A DNA stretch of 64,000 bases from Embleya hyalina (GTDB taxonomy: Bacteria > Actinomycetota > Actinomycetes > Streptomycetales > Streptomycetaceae). The notes under the pieces are model-generated. The model saw only the letters and a program-made list of their open reading frames with translations, did no database searches and was not told where the DNA came from. The stretch's first letter is position 1; each line of letters begins with the position of its first letter. A program made the position numbers and the translations under genes. Of this stretch, positions 17,804 to 26,579 are shown in pieces. The stretch lies in assembly GCF_003967355.1 (NCBI RefSeq), contig NZ_BIFH01000013.1, forward strand, positions 1 through 64,000, read 5' to 3'.

Positions 17804-19009
17804 ATGACCGCACCCGAACGGGTCGTACCGCCGGAGGGCGACGACTTCTACGTCCCGCCCGTCCCGCTGCCGCCGGGGGAGTACGGGGACGTGATCCGAT
17901 CCCGCCCGCTCACCGGCGTGGCCGCGCTCCGCTCGGCGAGCCACAACGAATTGGTGCTCTACCGTTCGGAAGCCGTCGACGGCACGCCGATCGCGGTGTC
18001 CGGCATCGTCGCGCTGCCGCCCACGCCCGTGCCCGACGGCGGTTATCCGCTGATCGGTTGGGCGCACGGCACCCTCGGACTGGGCGACAAGTGCGCGCCC
18101 TCGCGCGACAACGAGGAGATCGCGGCCGAACTCCCCGAGCACCACGAGATCAACCAGTCGCCGCATGTGCTGCTGAACGCGCTGCTCGAAGCCGGCTGGG
18201 CGGTCGCGATGACCGACTACGAGGGCATGGGCACACCCGGCCCGCACCCGTTCCTGCTGGGCCGCTCCGAGGCGCACGGCGTGCTCGACCTGGCCCGCGC
18301 GGCTCGCCGGCTGTACCCGGTGATCTCCGACCGGTTCGCCCTCGTCGGCCACTCCCAGGGCGGCCAGGGAGCGCTGTTCGCCGCCCACCACGCCGACCGG
18401 ATCCCGGAGTTCACCCTGCTCGGCGTGGCGGCCCTGGCCCCGGCCTCGCACATCGTCGAGGACCTGATCGCCGGGAGCGACTACGACGGCTACACCGGTG
18501 GCCTCGCCTTCACGCCCCTGCTGCTCACCGGCGCGATCATCGGCTCCCGGGCGGAGGCCACGGAGGAGCGGCCGGCCATCGACGCGCTGGAGGTGCTGAG
18601 CACCGAGGCGTACACGCTGTTCACCGCCGCCGACGACCGGTGCCGGGTGGAGTTGTCCGCGTGCGAGGCGTGGGGCGGCATCAAGGGCAACGCCCAGTTC
18701 CGGGGCAGCCTCACCCAGGATCCCAACCCGCATCAGCGGGAGTTCCTGCGCCAGGTCGAACACACCAACCCCGCCCTGTCCATCCCGGTGCCGATCCGCG
18801 TCTCGCACGCACAGCGCGACGAGCGGGTGAAGATCGCGTACAGCACCAGACTGGTGGCCGAACTCGGCGAGTTGGGCAACGACGTCCTCTACCGGATCCA
18901 TGCGCGGGTCGCCGACGGCGGCAGCCTGGGGGCGCACTTCGGGCTGATCGAGACCGATGTCCCGGAACTGCTCGCCTGGTTGCGCGACCTGGAGCGAGCG
19001 AAGCACTGA
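17804..19009 (+). CDS. Alpha/beta-hydrolase, secretory-lipase-like
   Basis: 401 aa. Nucleophile elbow GHSQGGQGA (Ser ~ residue 183) and an upstream WAHGTLGLGDKCAPS segment that forms the oxyanion region in the LIP/secretory lipase family (PF03583-like). A later SHAQRDERVK carries the likely Asp region and AHFG a candidate His. Unlike most family members it has no N-terminal signal sequence, so it is probably cytoplasmic or released by an unrecognised route. Likely an esterase/lipase; substrate unknown. Converges with the 829-aa gene across a strong terminator. Confidence 0.83.
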   Translation: MTAPERVVPPEGDDFYVPPVPLPPGEYGDVIRSRPLTGVAALRSASHNELVLYRSEAVDGTPIAVSGIVALPPTPVPDGGYPLIGWAHGTLGLGDKCAPSRDNEEIAAELPEHHEINQSPHVLLNALLEAGWAVAMTDYEGMGTPGPHPFLLGRSEAHGVLDLARAARRLYPVISDRFALVGHSQGGQGALFAAHHADRIPEFTLLGVAALAPASHIVEDLIAGSDYDGYTGGLAFTPLLLTGAIIGSRAEATEERPAIDALEVLSTEAYTLFTAADDRCRVELSACEAWGGIKGNAQFRGSLTQDPNPHQREFLRQVEHTNPALSIPVPIRVSHAQRDERVKIAYSTRLVAELGELGNDVLYRIHARVADGGSLGAHFGLIETDVPELLAWLRDLERAKH

Positions 19010-19021
19010 CGCGGCGCCCGG

Positions 19022-19055
19022 GTCGGGGCCGGACCGGGTTCGGTCCGGCCCCGAT
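19022..19055. terminator. Bidirectional terminator between convergent genes
   Basis: A 13-bp perfect stem (arms 19023-19035 and 19042-19054; TCGGGGCCGGACC and its complement) plus a closing G-T pair, with a 6-base loop. It fills the 48 bp between the lipase stop and the stop of the leftward 829-aa gene and should serve both. Confidence 0.85.
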
Positions 19056-19057
19056 GC

Positions 19058-21547
19058 CTACGTGCCGGTCGCCGCGCGGGCGGTGGACAGCAGCTCGGAC
19101 ACCGTGCCGGTGAAGTCGGGCAGCATCGCGTACACGGTCGTCCACGCGTCCGGGCGGCCCGCCAGGTGGGTGTCGACGAGCAGGTCCAGGGCGTCGTCGA
19201 CCGCCCGGGGGACGACCCCGTGGGGCGCCTCGGTCAACGTGCGCAGCACGATGCGGGCGGGTCGGCCGTGCCGGAGCCACTGCTCGGGGTCGACCGAGCC
19301 GTCGGTGAGCGCGTCCGTGATCAACCCGGGCCGATCGCCGGCCGATCGGCGCCGGTCGAGGAACGGGTACACGGCGCGCAGAAGATCGCGCGCGAGGGGC
19401 CAGGCATGCCGCGCGAGTTCGGCCAGGTCGCAGTACTCACCGGCGTGTTCGGCCAATGCCCGGGTCGGTTCCTCGGGGAGGTCCGGCCGGGCGTCGGCGA
19501 GTACTTCGAGCGCCTTGACGGAGAGCGGCTCGGCGCGGTGCGCGGCGAGGATCGTCGACCAGCCGGGGTCGGCGACGGTCTCCAGGAAGCCGCGTGCGCC
19601 CAGGCTCGGCAACAGCGCGACCACGCCGCCCGCCCGGGCTCGCTCCTCCCAGTCGGCGATGGTTTCCGCCAGGAGCCGGTCGGCGTCGGCGGGTGTCGCC
19701 CGGTCCGCCCGGGCGACCACCGCGCTCGGGTCCGTGCCGAGGCTTTCACCGGCGTGGTCGGCGCCGTCCGGGTGCAGAGTGTTCCGGGCGAGGATGGCGG
19801 TGACACGCGCGTCTCCGTCGGCCAGTGCCGCGCGGTACGCGTGCAGTGCCTCGTGGACGGTTGCCCGGTAGTGGTCGCGATAGTGCCGGGACGGCCGTGT
19901 GGTCGGGTCTTCGACGGCGATGGCGATCAGTGTCCGGCGCAGCGCGGGCAGCCGCGCCGGGTCGCGGAGCAACCGCTCCCGAACCCGCGGCGATGTGCGC
20001 GGCCGGGTGAAGATTCCCACGTCGATCGCGGGAGCGCCGGCGGCGAGCAGCGCGGCGTCGACGTCGGCGCCGCCGGGACGGCCGTACAGGTCGGCGGTGA
20101 ACTCGGGCGGCAGATGGGCGGCGACGCGCGCGATGGTGTCCGGGGCGGTCTCGCGCAACAGTCGGCACAGGGCGGCGTGGCGTTGCCGGCCGGAGTTGTG
20201 GCTGCCGGGCCGGAGGTAGTCGGCCCAGATCGGCGGGGCGGGGTCCGGGCCGTCGGCGGCCGCCACGGCCGCGTCGAGGAGGTCGGGCAGGGTGCCGGGG
20301 TGCTCCGGGCCGAGCCGGGCCAGGTGCAGCCATTTGGGGACGTCGTCGCCGAGCCGGTCGCGGACGAGTCGGGCCAGTTCGGCGTCGACGAGGGCGAAAC
20401 GCTCCCGTCGGCGTCGCTGCGTCGCCGGTCGCGCCGCGGCCTGGACGTAGTTCTCCAGGAACGCCCACGCCGGAGCGGCCTCGGTGACCACGTCGGCCGC
20501 GGCCGGGGCGTCGGCGGTACGGGTGGGCTCGCACGCGTCCAACAGGGCGCCGGTGAGGTCGCCGTCGTCGATGCCCTCGACCGCGGGCCACCGGGTCAGC
20601 CGCGGCCGGCCGTCGGGATCGACGCCGACCAGTGCCCGCAGCGCGGCGTGGTCGAGCCCGTACCGACGCACGAGGCAGACCACGTCGTCGGAGAACAGGG
20701 GCGACCGGTGGTGGGCGTCGAGGACCGGGCCCCATTCGAAGGTGTGCGGGGCGACCATGACCCGGTTCACCGCCGGGGACAGGCGGGAGCGCGATGGCTC
20801 CTCGATCGCTCGCAACCGCCGGACGAAGCCCTCCGGTCGGGCCGCGTCGAGGATGGTGGTCTCCACATCGGCCCGGACCTTGGGCCGGTCGAGGGCTTCG
20901 CGCATCTGCCGGTGCAGTCCCCGATAGGCGCCGTCGAGGTCGCGCGTCCACGGCCGCACGGCGTCCGCTCCCTCCAGGTCCCACAACCGCAGCAGGGCCA
21001 GGGCCCGTTCGGCGCGGGTGAGCCGACCGTCGGCGCCGAGTGTGTGCAGCGTGTGCCGGACCAGGTCGGGATCGGCCGCGACCACGGCGGGTGCGAGCAC
21101 GGTGTACTCGGTCGTCGCGAGCAGGCGGGCGCGCAGCGCGGGATGCACGGGTACCGGTCCGACCGGCACGAGCCCGGCCGTCACCCGTTCGGTCGGCGGC
21201 AGGCATCCGGGTGGACTGCCGGCCAGGATCAGCCGGCACATCAGCGGCGAATCGGTGTGGTGGAGAAGGAGGTTCATCTCCGGGTCGTCGCGGCGGTACA
21301 GGTCCCACAGCGGACTGTCGTAGCGGGTGAGTCGCCCCGGTTCGGCACGGAACTCCAGATCGCCGGCCAGCCCGATCCGGTCGATGTCGTCGCCGTGCGC
21401 GTACATCCAGTCGAGGAAGGCGTCGGGGCTGCCGAGTGCCCCGGCCACGAGCCGACCGCGGGCCGCGGCGCCCATCCGCTCGGCCACCGCCTCCACTTCG
21501 GCGGCGTCGGCGTGGCACAACAAACGGATGAACGCCGCCTCCGCCAT
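19058..21547 (-). CDS. Large hypothetical protein, 829 aa
   Basis: Start ATG 21547 (MAEAAFIRLLCHADAAEVEA). An alpha-helical, Arg/Leu/Ala-rich protein throughout, with repeated 30-40-residue helical hairpins (for example ALRALVGVDPDGRPRL, DLLDAAVAAADGPD and RTLIAIAVEDPTT) suggesting a HEAT/ARM-like solenoid. No signal peptide, membrane segment, nucleotide-binding or catalytic motif. I recall similar uncharacterised proteins of about this size in Streptomyces but cannot name a family. A scaffold or adaptor role is possible. It is monocistronic, facing a secreted metalloprotease gene across a 378 bp gap. Confidence 0.75.
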   Translation of the reverse strand: MAEAAFIRLLCHADAAEVEAVAERMGAAARGRLVAGALGSPDAFLDWMYAHGDDIDRIGLAGDLEFRAEPGRLTRYDSPLWDLYRRDDPEMNLLLHHTDSPLMCRLILAGSPPGCLPPTERVTAGLVPVGPVPVHPALRARLLATTEYTVLAPAVVAADPDLVRHTLHTLGADGRLTRAERALALLRLWDLEGADAVRPWTRDLDGAYRGLHRQMREALDRPKVRADVETTILDAARPEGFVRRLRAIEEPSRSRLSPAVNRVMVAPHTFEWGPVLDAHHRSPLFSDDVVCLVRRYGLDHAALRALVGVDPDGRPRLTRWPAVEGIDDGDLTGALLDACEPTRTADAPAAADVVTEAAPAWAFLENYVQAAARPATQRRRRERFALVDAELARLVRDRLGDDVPKWLHLARLGPEHPGTLPDLLDAAVAAADGPDPAPPIWADYLRPGSHNSGRQRHAALCRLLRETAPDTIARVAAHLPPEFTADLYGRPGGADVDAALLAAGAPAIDVGIFTRPRTSPRVRERLLRDPARLPALRRTLIAIAVEDPTTRPSRHYRDHYRATVHEALHAYRAALADGDARVTAILARNTLHPDGADHAGESLGTDPSAVVARADRATPADADRLLAETIADWEERARAGGVVALLPSLGARGFLETVADPGWSTILAAHRAEPLSVKALEVLADARPDLPEEPTRALAEHAGEYCDLAELARHAWPLARDLLRAVYPFLDRRRSAGDRPGLITDALTDGSVDPEQWLRHGRPARIVLRTLTEAPHGVVPRAVDDALDLLVDTHLAGRPDAWTTVYAMLPDFTGTVSELLSTARAATGT

Positions 21548-21925
21548 GCCGTGCCTTTTCTCTCGTGCGCGCGCCGGCCGGTCGCCCGCCGACGGTACGC
21601 GCCTCCGCCGGGGACACTCCACCCAATCATCCGCCGTCGGTCAGTCGCGGACGGGGTCGCCCGCAGGCGCTTCCGGCGCCCGCGCGCGGCGTGAACGCCC
21701 GCCGGGGCGGCCGGATTTCCCGGACGGGAGAGCGCCCGGACGGCCCCATGCGCCGGTGGCGTTCGCGGCGCTGTCGGGTGCCCGGTGACGCGCGGGAGTC
21801 CGGCGGGAACGGCCTTTCCCAAGTAGGGATCTCTCGCGCAATTCGCCGTGTACCGTTGCTTCCCGGTCGAGCTGTGCGCACAGTGTTGTCAGGCCATTAC
21901 ATCGAGTGATCAGGGGGTTGGGGAC
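21548..21925. other. Divergent intergenic region, 378 bp
   Basis: Lies between the leftward 829-aa gene and the rightward metalloprotease-lectin gene. The right part (21820-21910) is less GC-rich and should contain the promoter of the secreted protein; no clear -35/-10 pair can be fixed. No repeats or small genes stand out. Confidence 0.4.
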
Positions 21926-23182
21926 GTGAAGACTTCTGGTGCGCGCCGGGCCACATGGGCCGGCGCATTCGCCGCAGTGGCGCTGATCGTGGCCGGACTG
22001 CCGCTGTCCGGCTCGGCGTTCGGCGATCAGGACGGCGCCGAGGCATCGACCGTGCGGTCCGCGACGGGCGGCGAAACACCCGATCCGGCACCGCCGCCGC
22101 CGGGTTCGGCCCGGCTCCGGAACGCCCCGGCCCTGTCCGGGCCGGGCTGGATGTCGGGCGGAGCCACCCGGCTGCTCGCCGGCGGCTACATGATCCGGTT
22201 CCTCGACCGCAGGGCGGCCGAGTGGTTGGGCCCCTATGTCCGGGCGTCGGCGGCCGAGTTGGCCCGGATCACCGGGCTGGCGATCACCGTCGACCCCGAA
22301 CCGGCGGGCTACCCGTTTCCCCGGAGCAGGGGCGAGATCGTGGTCGGCGCGCTGGCCAACCCGTGCGTGGTGCCCGCCGACGGCGGCGCGTGGCGGGCGG
22401 TCACCGACGGCTCCGGTACCCCGGGCTGGAGTTGCGGGTTCCACGCGCGCGGCCTGCCGGACACGGTGACCGGCGGCCACGCGTACATCGACACGTCCTT
22501 CTTCACCGCCGACGGCAGGCCGATCGCCCGCCTCGGCGAGGCCGGGATGCGCAACCACGTCAGCCACGAACTGGGCCACACCCTGGGTCTGGGGCACCCG
22601 GACGACGCGCCCGGTGGCTGCCTCCGGGGTACCGACTCGGGCGAGGCGCCGGTGATGTGCACGGTGTCCAACGGCTATCAGGACTCCCGCGCCGGCCAGT
22701 ACGTCCAGCAGTTCGACGTCCAGGGCCTGCGGGCGTTCGCCGAGGCCGCCGGGGCGCCGGTGCCGCCGCAGGGGAGGGTGACCGGGCTCGACGGCCGATG
22801 CCTCGGCGTGGAGGGCGGCCGGCCCGCGAACGGCACGCCGATCCGACTCCGCGACTGCGACGCGGGGGTGGGGCAGTCCTGGATCGTGGAGAAGGACGGC
22901 ACCCTGCGGGCGATGGGCAAGTGCCTGGACGCCCCGGGCGACGGCGCCGCCGACGGCACCCGGATCGACCTGTTCGACTGCAACGGCACGGCCGCCCAGA
23001 AGTGGGCGGTCGACGCGCGCGGACGCCTGGTCCACCTCGCCGGCGGCAAGGTCCTGGACCTCGCCGCCGGCGGCCCGACCGACGACAGGGCGGTGGTCCT
23101 GAACACCCCGGGGCAGGGTCGGGGGCAACTCTGGACCGTCCCGAAGCAGCCGCCCGCGGCCGGTCGAGTCACCGCCGTGTGA
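21926..23182 (+). CDS. Secreted zinc metalloprotease-like protein with C-terminal ricin-type lectin domain
   Basis: 418 aa from GTG 21926. A signal peptide (hydrophobic core WAGAFAAVALIVAGLPLSG) precedes a catalytic region containing HELGHTLGLGH, a complete HExxHxxGxxH zinc motif of the metzincin class (residues ~213-223), with Cys residues nearby that could pair. The last ~130 residues form an R-type (ricin B) lectin domain with GKCLD and QKWAVD/QSWIVE repeats. Likely an extracellular protease tethered to glycans or cell-wall polymer. I cannot see the usual met-turn with certainty, so the exact protease family is open. Confidence 0.83.
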   Translation: MKTSGARRATWAGAFAAVALIVAGLPLSGSAFGDQDGAEASTVRSATGGETPDPAPPPPGSARLRNAPALSGPGWMSGGATRLLAGGYMIRFLDRRAAEWLGPYVRASAAELARITGLAITVDPEPAGYPFPRSRGEIVVGALANPCVVPADGGAWRAVTDGSGTPGWSCGFHARGLPDTVTGGHAYIDTSFFTADGRPIARLGEAGMRNHVSHELGHTLGLGHPDDAPGGCLRGTDSGEAPVMCTVSNGYQDSRAGQYVQQFDVQGLRAFAEAAGAPVPPQGRVTGLDGRCLGVEGGRPANGTPIRLRDCDAGVGQSWIVEKDGTLRAMGKCLDAPGDGAADGTRIDLFDCNGTAAQKWAVDARGRLVHLAGGKVLDLAAGGPTDDRAVVLNTPGQGRGQLWTVPKQPPAAGRVTAV

Positions 23183-23273
23183 CCCGGATCTCCACGGGAT
23201 CCCGATGAGTTCCCGATGGGCCCGCGGTCCTATCCTTCGACGGCATCGGAACGACCGCGTGAGGAATACGGAC

Positions 23274-23489
23274 ATGAGCGACAAGCCGAACGGCCCGGCG
23301 GGCTACTTCCCCTCGATCGAGAAGAAGTACGGGCGGCCGATCGAGGAGTGGTTGGACCTGGTTCGCTCCTCGCCGCTGACCAGGCACATGGAGTTGGTCT
23401 CCTGGCTCAAGACCGAGCACGGCCTGGGTCACGGCCACGCCAACGCGCTGGTCGCCCACGTGCGCGCCGAGCAGTCGGATGCCGGGTAG
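23274..23489 (+). CDS. DUF4287-type small protein
   Basis: 71 aa, starting MSDKPNGPAGYFPSIEKKYG. The segment PIEEWLDLVRSS, then WLKTEHGLGHGHANALVAH, matches the short DUF4287 domain found alone or fused in many actinobacteria. GAGG at 23261-23264 serves the ATG at 23274. Function unknown; the fold is a compact helical DNA-binding-like bundle by homology. Convergent with the XRE-cupin gene that follows. Confidence 0.85.
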   Translation: MSDKPNGPAGYFPSIEKKYGRPIEEWLDLVRSSPLTRHMELVSWLKTEHGLGHGHANALVAHVRAEQSDAG

Positions 23490-23510
23490 TCGTCGGTCGT
23501 CGCGCCGGGG

Positions 23511-24113
23511 TCAGGCGCTCCCCGCCGGCGTCGTCGTGGTGGGGCGGGCGCGCAGGTGGGCGCGCTCGCCCTGGGTACCGAACAGGCTGAGGAATTCCAC
23601 CGGGCGGGCGTCGACCGCGTCGAACCAGTGCGGTACGCGGGTGTCGAACTCGGCCGCCTCGCCGGGCGCGAGCACCAGATCCTGCTCGCCCAGGATCAGC
23701 CGCAGCCGCCCGTTGAGCACGTACAGCCACTCGTAGCCCTCGTGGGTCTGCGGGTCGGGTTCCCCGCGCAGGCCGCCGGCGGAGATGACCAGCTTGTACG
23801 CCTGGATGCCGCCCGCCCGTCGGGTCAGCGGCACCATGGTCATGCCGAAGCGGGTGATCGGACGCAGATGGATGCGCGGGTCGCCGGTCGGCGGCGCGTC
23901 GACGAGTTCGTCGAGGGTGACCCCGTGTGCCCGGGCCAGCGGGAGCAGCAGTTCGAGGTTGGGGCGGCGGGAGCCGGATTCCAGGCGGGACAGCGTGCTC
24001 ACCGAGATGCCGGTGGCCGCCGCCAGGTCACCCAGGGTGATCTGGCGATCGCGGCGCAGTGCGCGCAGGCGTGGGCCGACCGCGGTGAGGGCGGAGTCGA
24101 GATCGTCGTCCAT
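23511..24113 (-). CDS. XRE-family regulator with cupin domain
   Basis: 200 aa from ATG 24113. Helix-turn-helix LGDLAAATGISVSTLSRLES (residues ~27-46), then a cupin barrel with HEGYEWLYVLNGRLRLILG and VPHWFDAVDARPVEFLSLFG. It is divergent from a flavin-dependent disulfide-reductase-like gene 80 bp away and probably represses it. A TTGCC-N5-GGCAA palindrome in the gap is the likely operator. Confidence 0.88.
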   Translation of the reverse strand: MDDDLDSALTAVGPRLRALRRDRQITLGDLAAATGISVSTLSRLESGSRRPNLELLLPLARAHGVTLDELVDAPPTGDPRIHLRPITRFGMTMVPLTRRAGGIQAYKLVISAGGLRGEPDPQTHEGYEWLYVLNGRLRLILGEQDLVLAPGEAAEFDTRVPHWFDAVDARPVEFLSLFGTQGERAHLRARPTTTTPAGSA

Positions 24114-24123
24114 GCCGTCGAGT

Positions 24124-24138
24124 TTGCCATATCGGCAA
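24124..24138. promoter_or_regulatory. Candidate operator TTGCCATATCGGCAA
   Basis: A 5-bp dyad with a 5-base AT-rich spacer, 10 bp from the start codon of the XRE-cupin gene. A third half-site-like TTGCC follows at 24145-24149. Probably the autoregulatory and divergent operator. Confidence 0.5.
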
Positions 24139-24193
24139 GTAATGTTGCCGGAATCGTGGATGCGTCGCATGGTCGTGATCGGAGGTGGTCGCG

Positions 24194-25213
24194 ATGACCG
24201 ATCGGCTGATGGACGGCTATGACGTGGTGGTGATCGGTGGCGGTGCCGCCGGACTGAACGGGGCGCTGATGCTGGCCCGGGCGCGGCGCTCGGTGGTGGT
24301 GATCGACGCGGGCGCGCCCCGCAACGCCCCGGCCGAGGGGGTGCACGGATTGCTGGCCCGGGAGGGCATGCCGCCGGCCGAACTGGTCGAGCGGGGTCGG
24401 GCGGAGGTGCGCGGATACGGGGGCCATGTGGTCACCGGCGAGGTGGACTCGGTGGCCCGGGAGGCCGACGGGTTCACGGTGGCGCTGGCCGACGGGCGTA
24501 CCGTGCGGGCCCGGCGGCTGCTGGTGACCACGGGACTGGTGGACGAACTGCCGGAGGTCCCCGGGCTGCGCGAGCGGTGGGGGCGGGACGTGCTGCACTG
24601 CCCGTACTGCCACGGCTGGGAGGTGCGCGACGGGGCGATCGGCGTGCTGGCGAGCGGGCCGATGTCGATGCACCAGGTGTTGCTGTTCCGGCAGTGGAGC
24701 GACGACATCACCTTCTTCCCGCACACCATGGCGCCGCCGACGGAGGAGGAGGCCGAGCAGTTGGCGGCCCGGGGGATTCGGGTGGTGGCCGGCGAGGTGG
24801 CGTCGGTGGAGGTCGTCGACGACCGGCTGGCGGGTGTGCGGCTCGCGGACGGGACGCTGATCGAGCGCGACGCGCTGGCGGTGGCCACGCGGATGGTGGC
24901 GCGCGCCGACTTCCTGGCCGGCCTCGGCCTGCGGGCGGTGGCGCATCCCTCGGGGGTGGGCGAGCACGTCCCCGCCGACCCGACGGGACGCAGCGAGGTG
25001 CCCGGGGTCTGGGTCGCGGGCAACGTCACCGACCTGATGGCCCAGGTCGGTGCCGCGGCGGCCGGGGGCGCGGCGGCGGGCGCGCAGATCAACGCCGACC
25101 TGGTCGCCGAGGACACCCGGCGGGCGGTCGCCGCGTACCGGGACGTGTTCTCGGCCGCGAACGAGGCACGGGTGTGCGAGAAGGTGCTGGGGGAGCGTCG
25201 GCACGGGCTGTGA
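24194..25213 (+). CDS. FAD/NAD(P)-dependent oxidoreductase, thioredoxin-reductase-like
   Basis: 339 aa. The start is ATG 24194, served by GGAGG at 24181-24185. FAD motif VVVIGGGAAGLNGALMLARA (residues ~11-30) and a C-P-Y-C active-site pair in HCPYCHGWEVRDG (~138). Closing motif VWVAGNVTD near residue 278. It resembles the TrxR/AhpF-like two-domain fold, in particular the disulfide oxidases/reductases of actinomycete small-molecule metabolism. The redox-active CxxC argues for dithiol chemistry. Partner and substrate unknown; the divergent XRE-cupin gene is its likely regulator. Confidence 0.87.
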   Translation: MTDRLMDGYDVVVIGGGAAGLNGALMLARARRSVVVIDAGAPRNAPAEGVHGLLAREGMPPAELVERGRAEVRGYGGHVVTGEVDSVAREADGFTVALADGRTVRARRLLVTTGLVDELPEVPGLRERWGRDVLHCPYCHGWEVRDGAIGVLASGPMSMHQVLLFRQWSDDITFFPHTMAPPTEEEAEQLAARGIRVVAGEVASVEVVDDRLAGVRLADGTLIERDALAVATRMVARADFLAGLGLRAVAHPSGVGEHVPADPTGRSEVPGVWVAGNVTDLMAQVGAAAAGGAAAGAQINADLVAEDTRRAVAAYRDVFSAANEARVCEKVLGERRHGL

Positions 25214-25316
25214 CGGCCGGGGTGTCGGTGCCGCCCGTGACGATCGGGGGCATCGGCCCGGCTCGGAGTGTCGATCCGGCCCGTGACGGTCGGAGCCCGG
25301 GCCGGCACCGTGCCGG

Positions 25317-26276
25317 TCAGGGGCGCCGGTCCGGTACCTCACGCGGTGTCGGGTCGGTGCCCCAACTGGCCAGCAGGCGCAGGTTTTCCGCGGCGATCGG
25401 GTCGGCCGGGACGTGATGGATCGTCAGGCACTTTTCGGGGTCGTCGGGCAGCCGCAGGGTCTCGAACGGGAGGGTCAGCTCGCCGACCACGGGGTGGTGC
25501 AGGCGCCGGCTGCCGTGGCTCTGCTCCCGGACGTCGTGTCGGGCCCACAACCGGCGGAACTCCTCGCTCCCGGCCGAGAGTTCGTCCACCAGCGCGATGA
25601 GACGCGGGTCGTCGGGATAGCAGCCGGCGTCCAGGCGCAGGGTGCCGACGACGTCCGCCGCCTTCGACTCCCAGTCCACGAACAGGCGGCGGTACCCGGG
25701 GTTCAGGAAGACCAGCCGGCCCCAGTTGCGCTCCCGGTCCGCAAGTTCGTCCCAGTCGCCGAACAGGGCCGCCGCCGGGCGATTCCAGGCGAGGATGTCC
25801 AGCCGCCGACCGGTGACGTACGCGGGCATCGTGTCCATGGCGGTCAGCAGTGCCCGCAGGCCCGGGCGCACCTGCTGACGCCGCGGCGCGGTGTAGCGCC
25901 GGTGCGGCTGGTGCCGGCACTTGGACAGGTGCGTGAGGTGGGCGTGCTCGGTCTCGGTCAGCCGCAGCGCCCGGGCGATGGCGTCGATCACCTCGGTCGA
26001 CACGTTGTGGCCCTTGCCCTGTTCGAGCCGGGTCAGGTAGGCGACCGACACGCCCGCCAGTCGGGCCAGCTCCTCGCGGCGCAGCCCCGGTACGCGCCGG
26101 TGCCGCCCGGACACGGGCAGCCCGACGTCCTGCGGGCCGAGCCGGGCTCGTCGGGTGCGCAGGAACTCGCCGATCCCGTCGCGCGGATCGATCGGCCGCC
26201 CGCCGCCGCTGGGGCGCGCGGCCTCGTCCGTACCGATGCGCTCGTGGACGCCGTTCATGCCGTTCATGTCGTTCAT
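25317..26276 (-). CDS. XRE-family regulator with MmyB-like ligand-binding domain
   Basis: 319 aa. Helix-turn-helix around REELARLAGVSVAYLTRLEQ (residues ~71-90), followed by the MmyB-type domain: VTGRRLDILAWNRPAAALFG, NPGYRRLFVDWESKAAD, VGELTLPFETLRLPDD and a C-terminal LTIHHVPAD. Such regulators usually sit divergently to a single oxidoreductase they control. Here the divergent gene is reduced to the last ~50 codons of an Old Yellow Enzyme, so this regulator has lost its likely target. Several in-frame ATGs near the start make the exact N-terminus uncertain. Confidence 0.87.
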   Translation of the reverse strand: MNDMNGMNGVHERIGTDEAARPSGGGRPIDPRDGIGEFLRTRRARLGPQDVGLPVSGRHRRVPGLRREELARLAGVSVAYLTRLEQGKGHNVSTEVIDAIARALRLTETEHAHLTHLSKCRHQPHRRYTAPRRQQVRPGLRALLTAMDTMPAYVTGRRLDILAWNRPAAALFGDWDELADRERNWGRLVFLNPGYRRLFVDWESKAADVVGTLRLDAGCYPDDPRLIALVDELSAGSEEFRRLWARHDVREQSHGSRRLHHPVVGELTLPFETLRLPDDPEKCLTIHHVPADPIAAENLRLLASWGTDPTPREVPDRRP

Positions 26277-26310
26277 TCTCCATGGCCGGGCGGGCGATCG
26301 TGGGGCCGAG

Positions 26311-26325
26311 ACTGACCCTGTCAGT
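26311..26325. promoter_or_regulatory. Candidate operator ACTGACCCTGTCAGT
   Basis: A perfect 6-bp dyad with a 3-base spacer between the MmyB-type regulator and the truncated ene-reductase. Probably the binding site of the regulator encoded at 25317-26276, surviving although its target has been deleted. Confidence 0.5.
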
Positions 26326-26338
26326 GGTAGGAACCGGC

Positions 26339-26485
26339 GTGTACGCCTTCGGTCGACTGTTCCTGGCCAACCCCGACCTGCCGCGACGCCTCGCGGTCGG
26401 CGCCGGGTTCAACCGGCCGCCGCGGACCGGCCGCTGCGGCGGCGGTGCCGAGGGCTACCCGGACCATCCGCGCCCGGACGGGTGA
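26339..26485 (+). pseudogene. C-terminal remnant of an Old Yellow Enzyme (ene-reductase)
   Basis: About 48 codons encode AFGRLFLANPDLPRRLA and CGGGAEGYPDHP, the family's end motifs (G-R-x-F-[IL]-A-N-P-D-L and G-G-x-E-G-Y-T-D-[YH]-P). The roughly 310 preceding residues of a normal enzyme, including the FMN barrel, are missing. The stop follows at the expected place, so this is a 5'-deleted gene. It directly follows the divergent regulator and its operator. Confidence 0.8.
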
Positions 26486-26579
26486 TCGGGGTCGGTCCCG
26501 GCCCGGGACGGCGGCGATTCCCGGAGTCGGGCGCGGGGGAGGATTCCGGGCATGACCGACTCCGGCGGCGGGATCCGCC

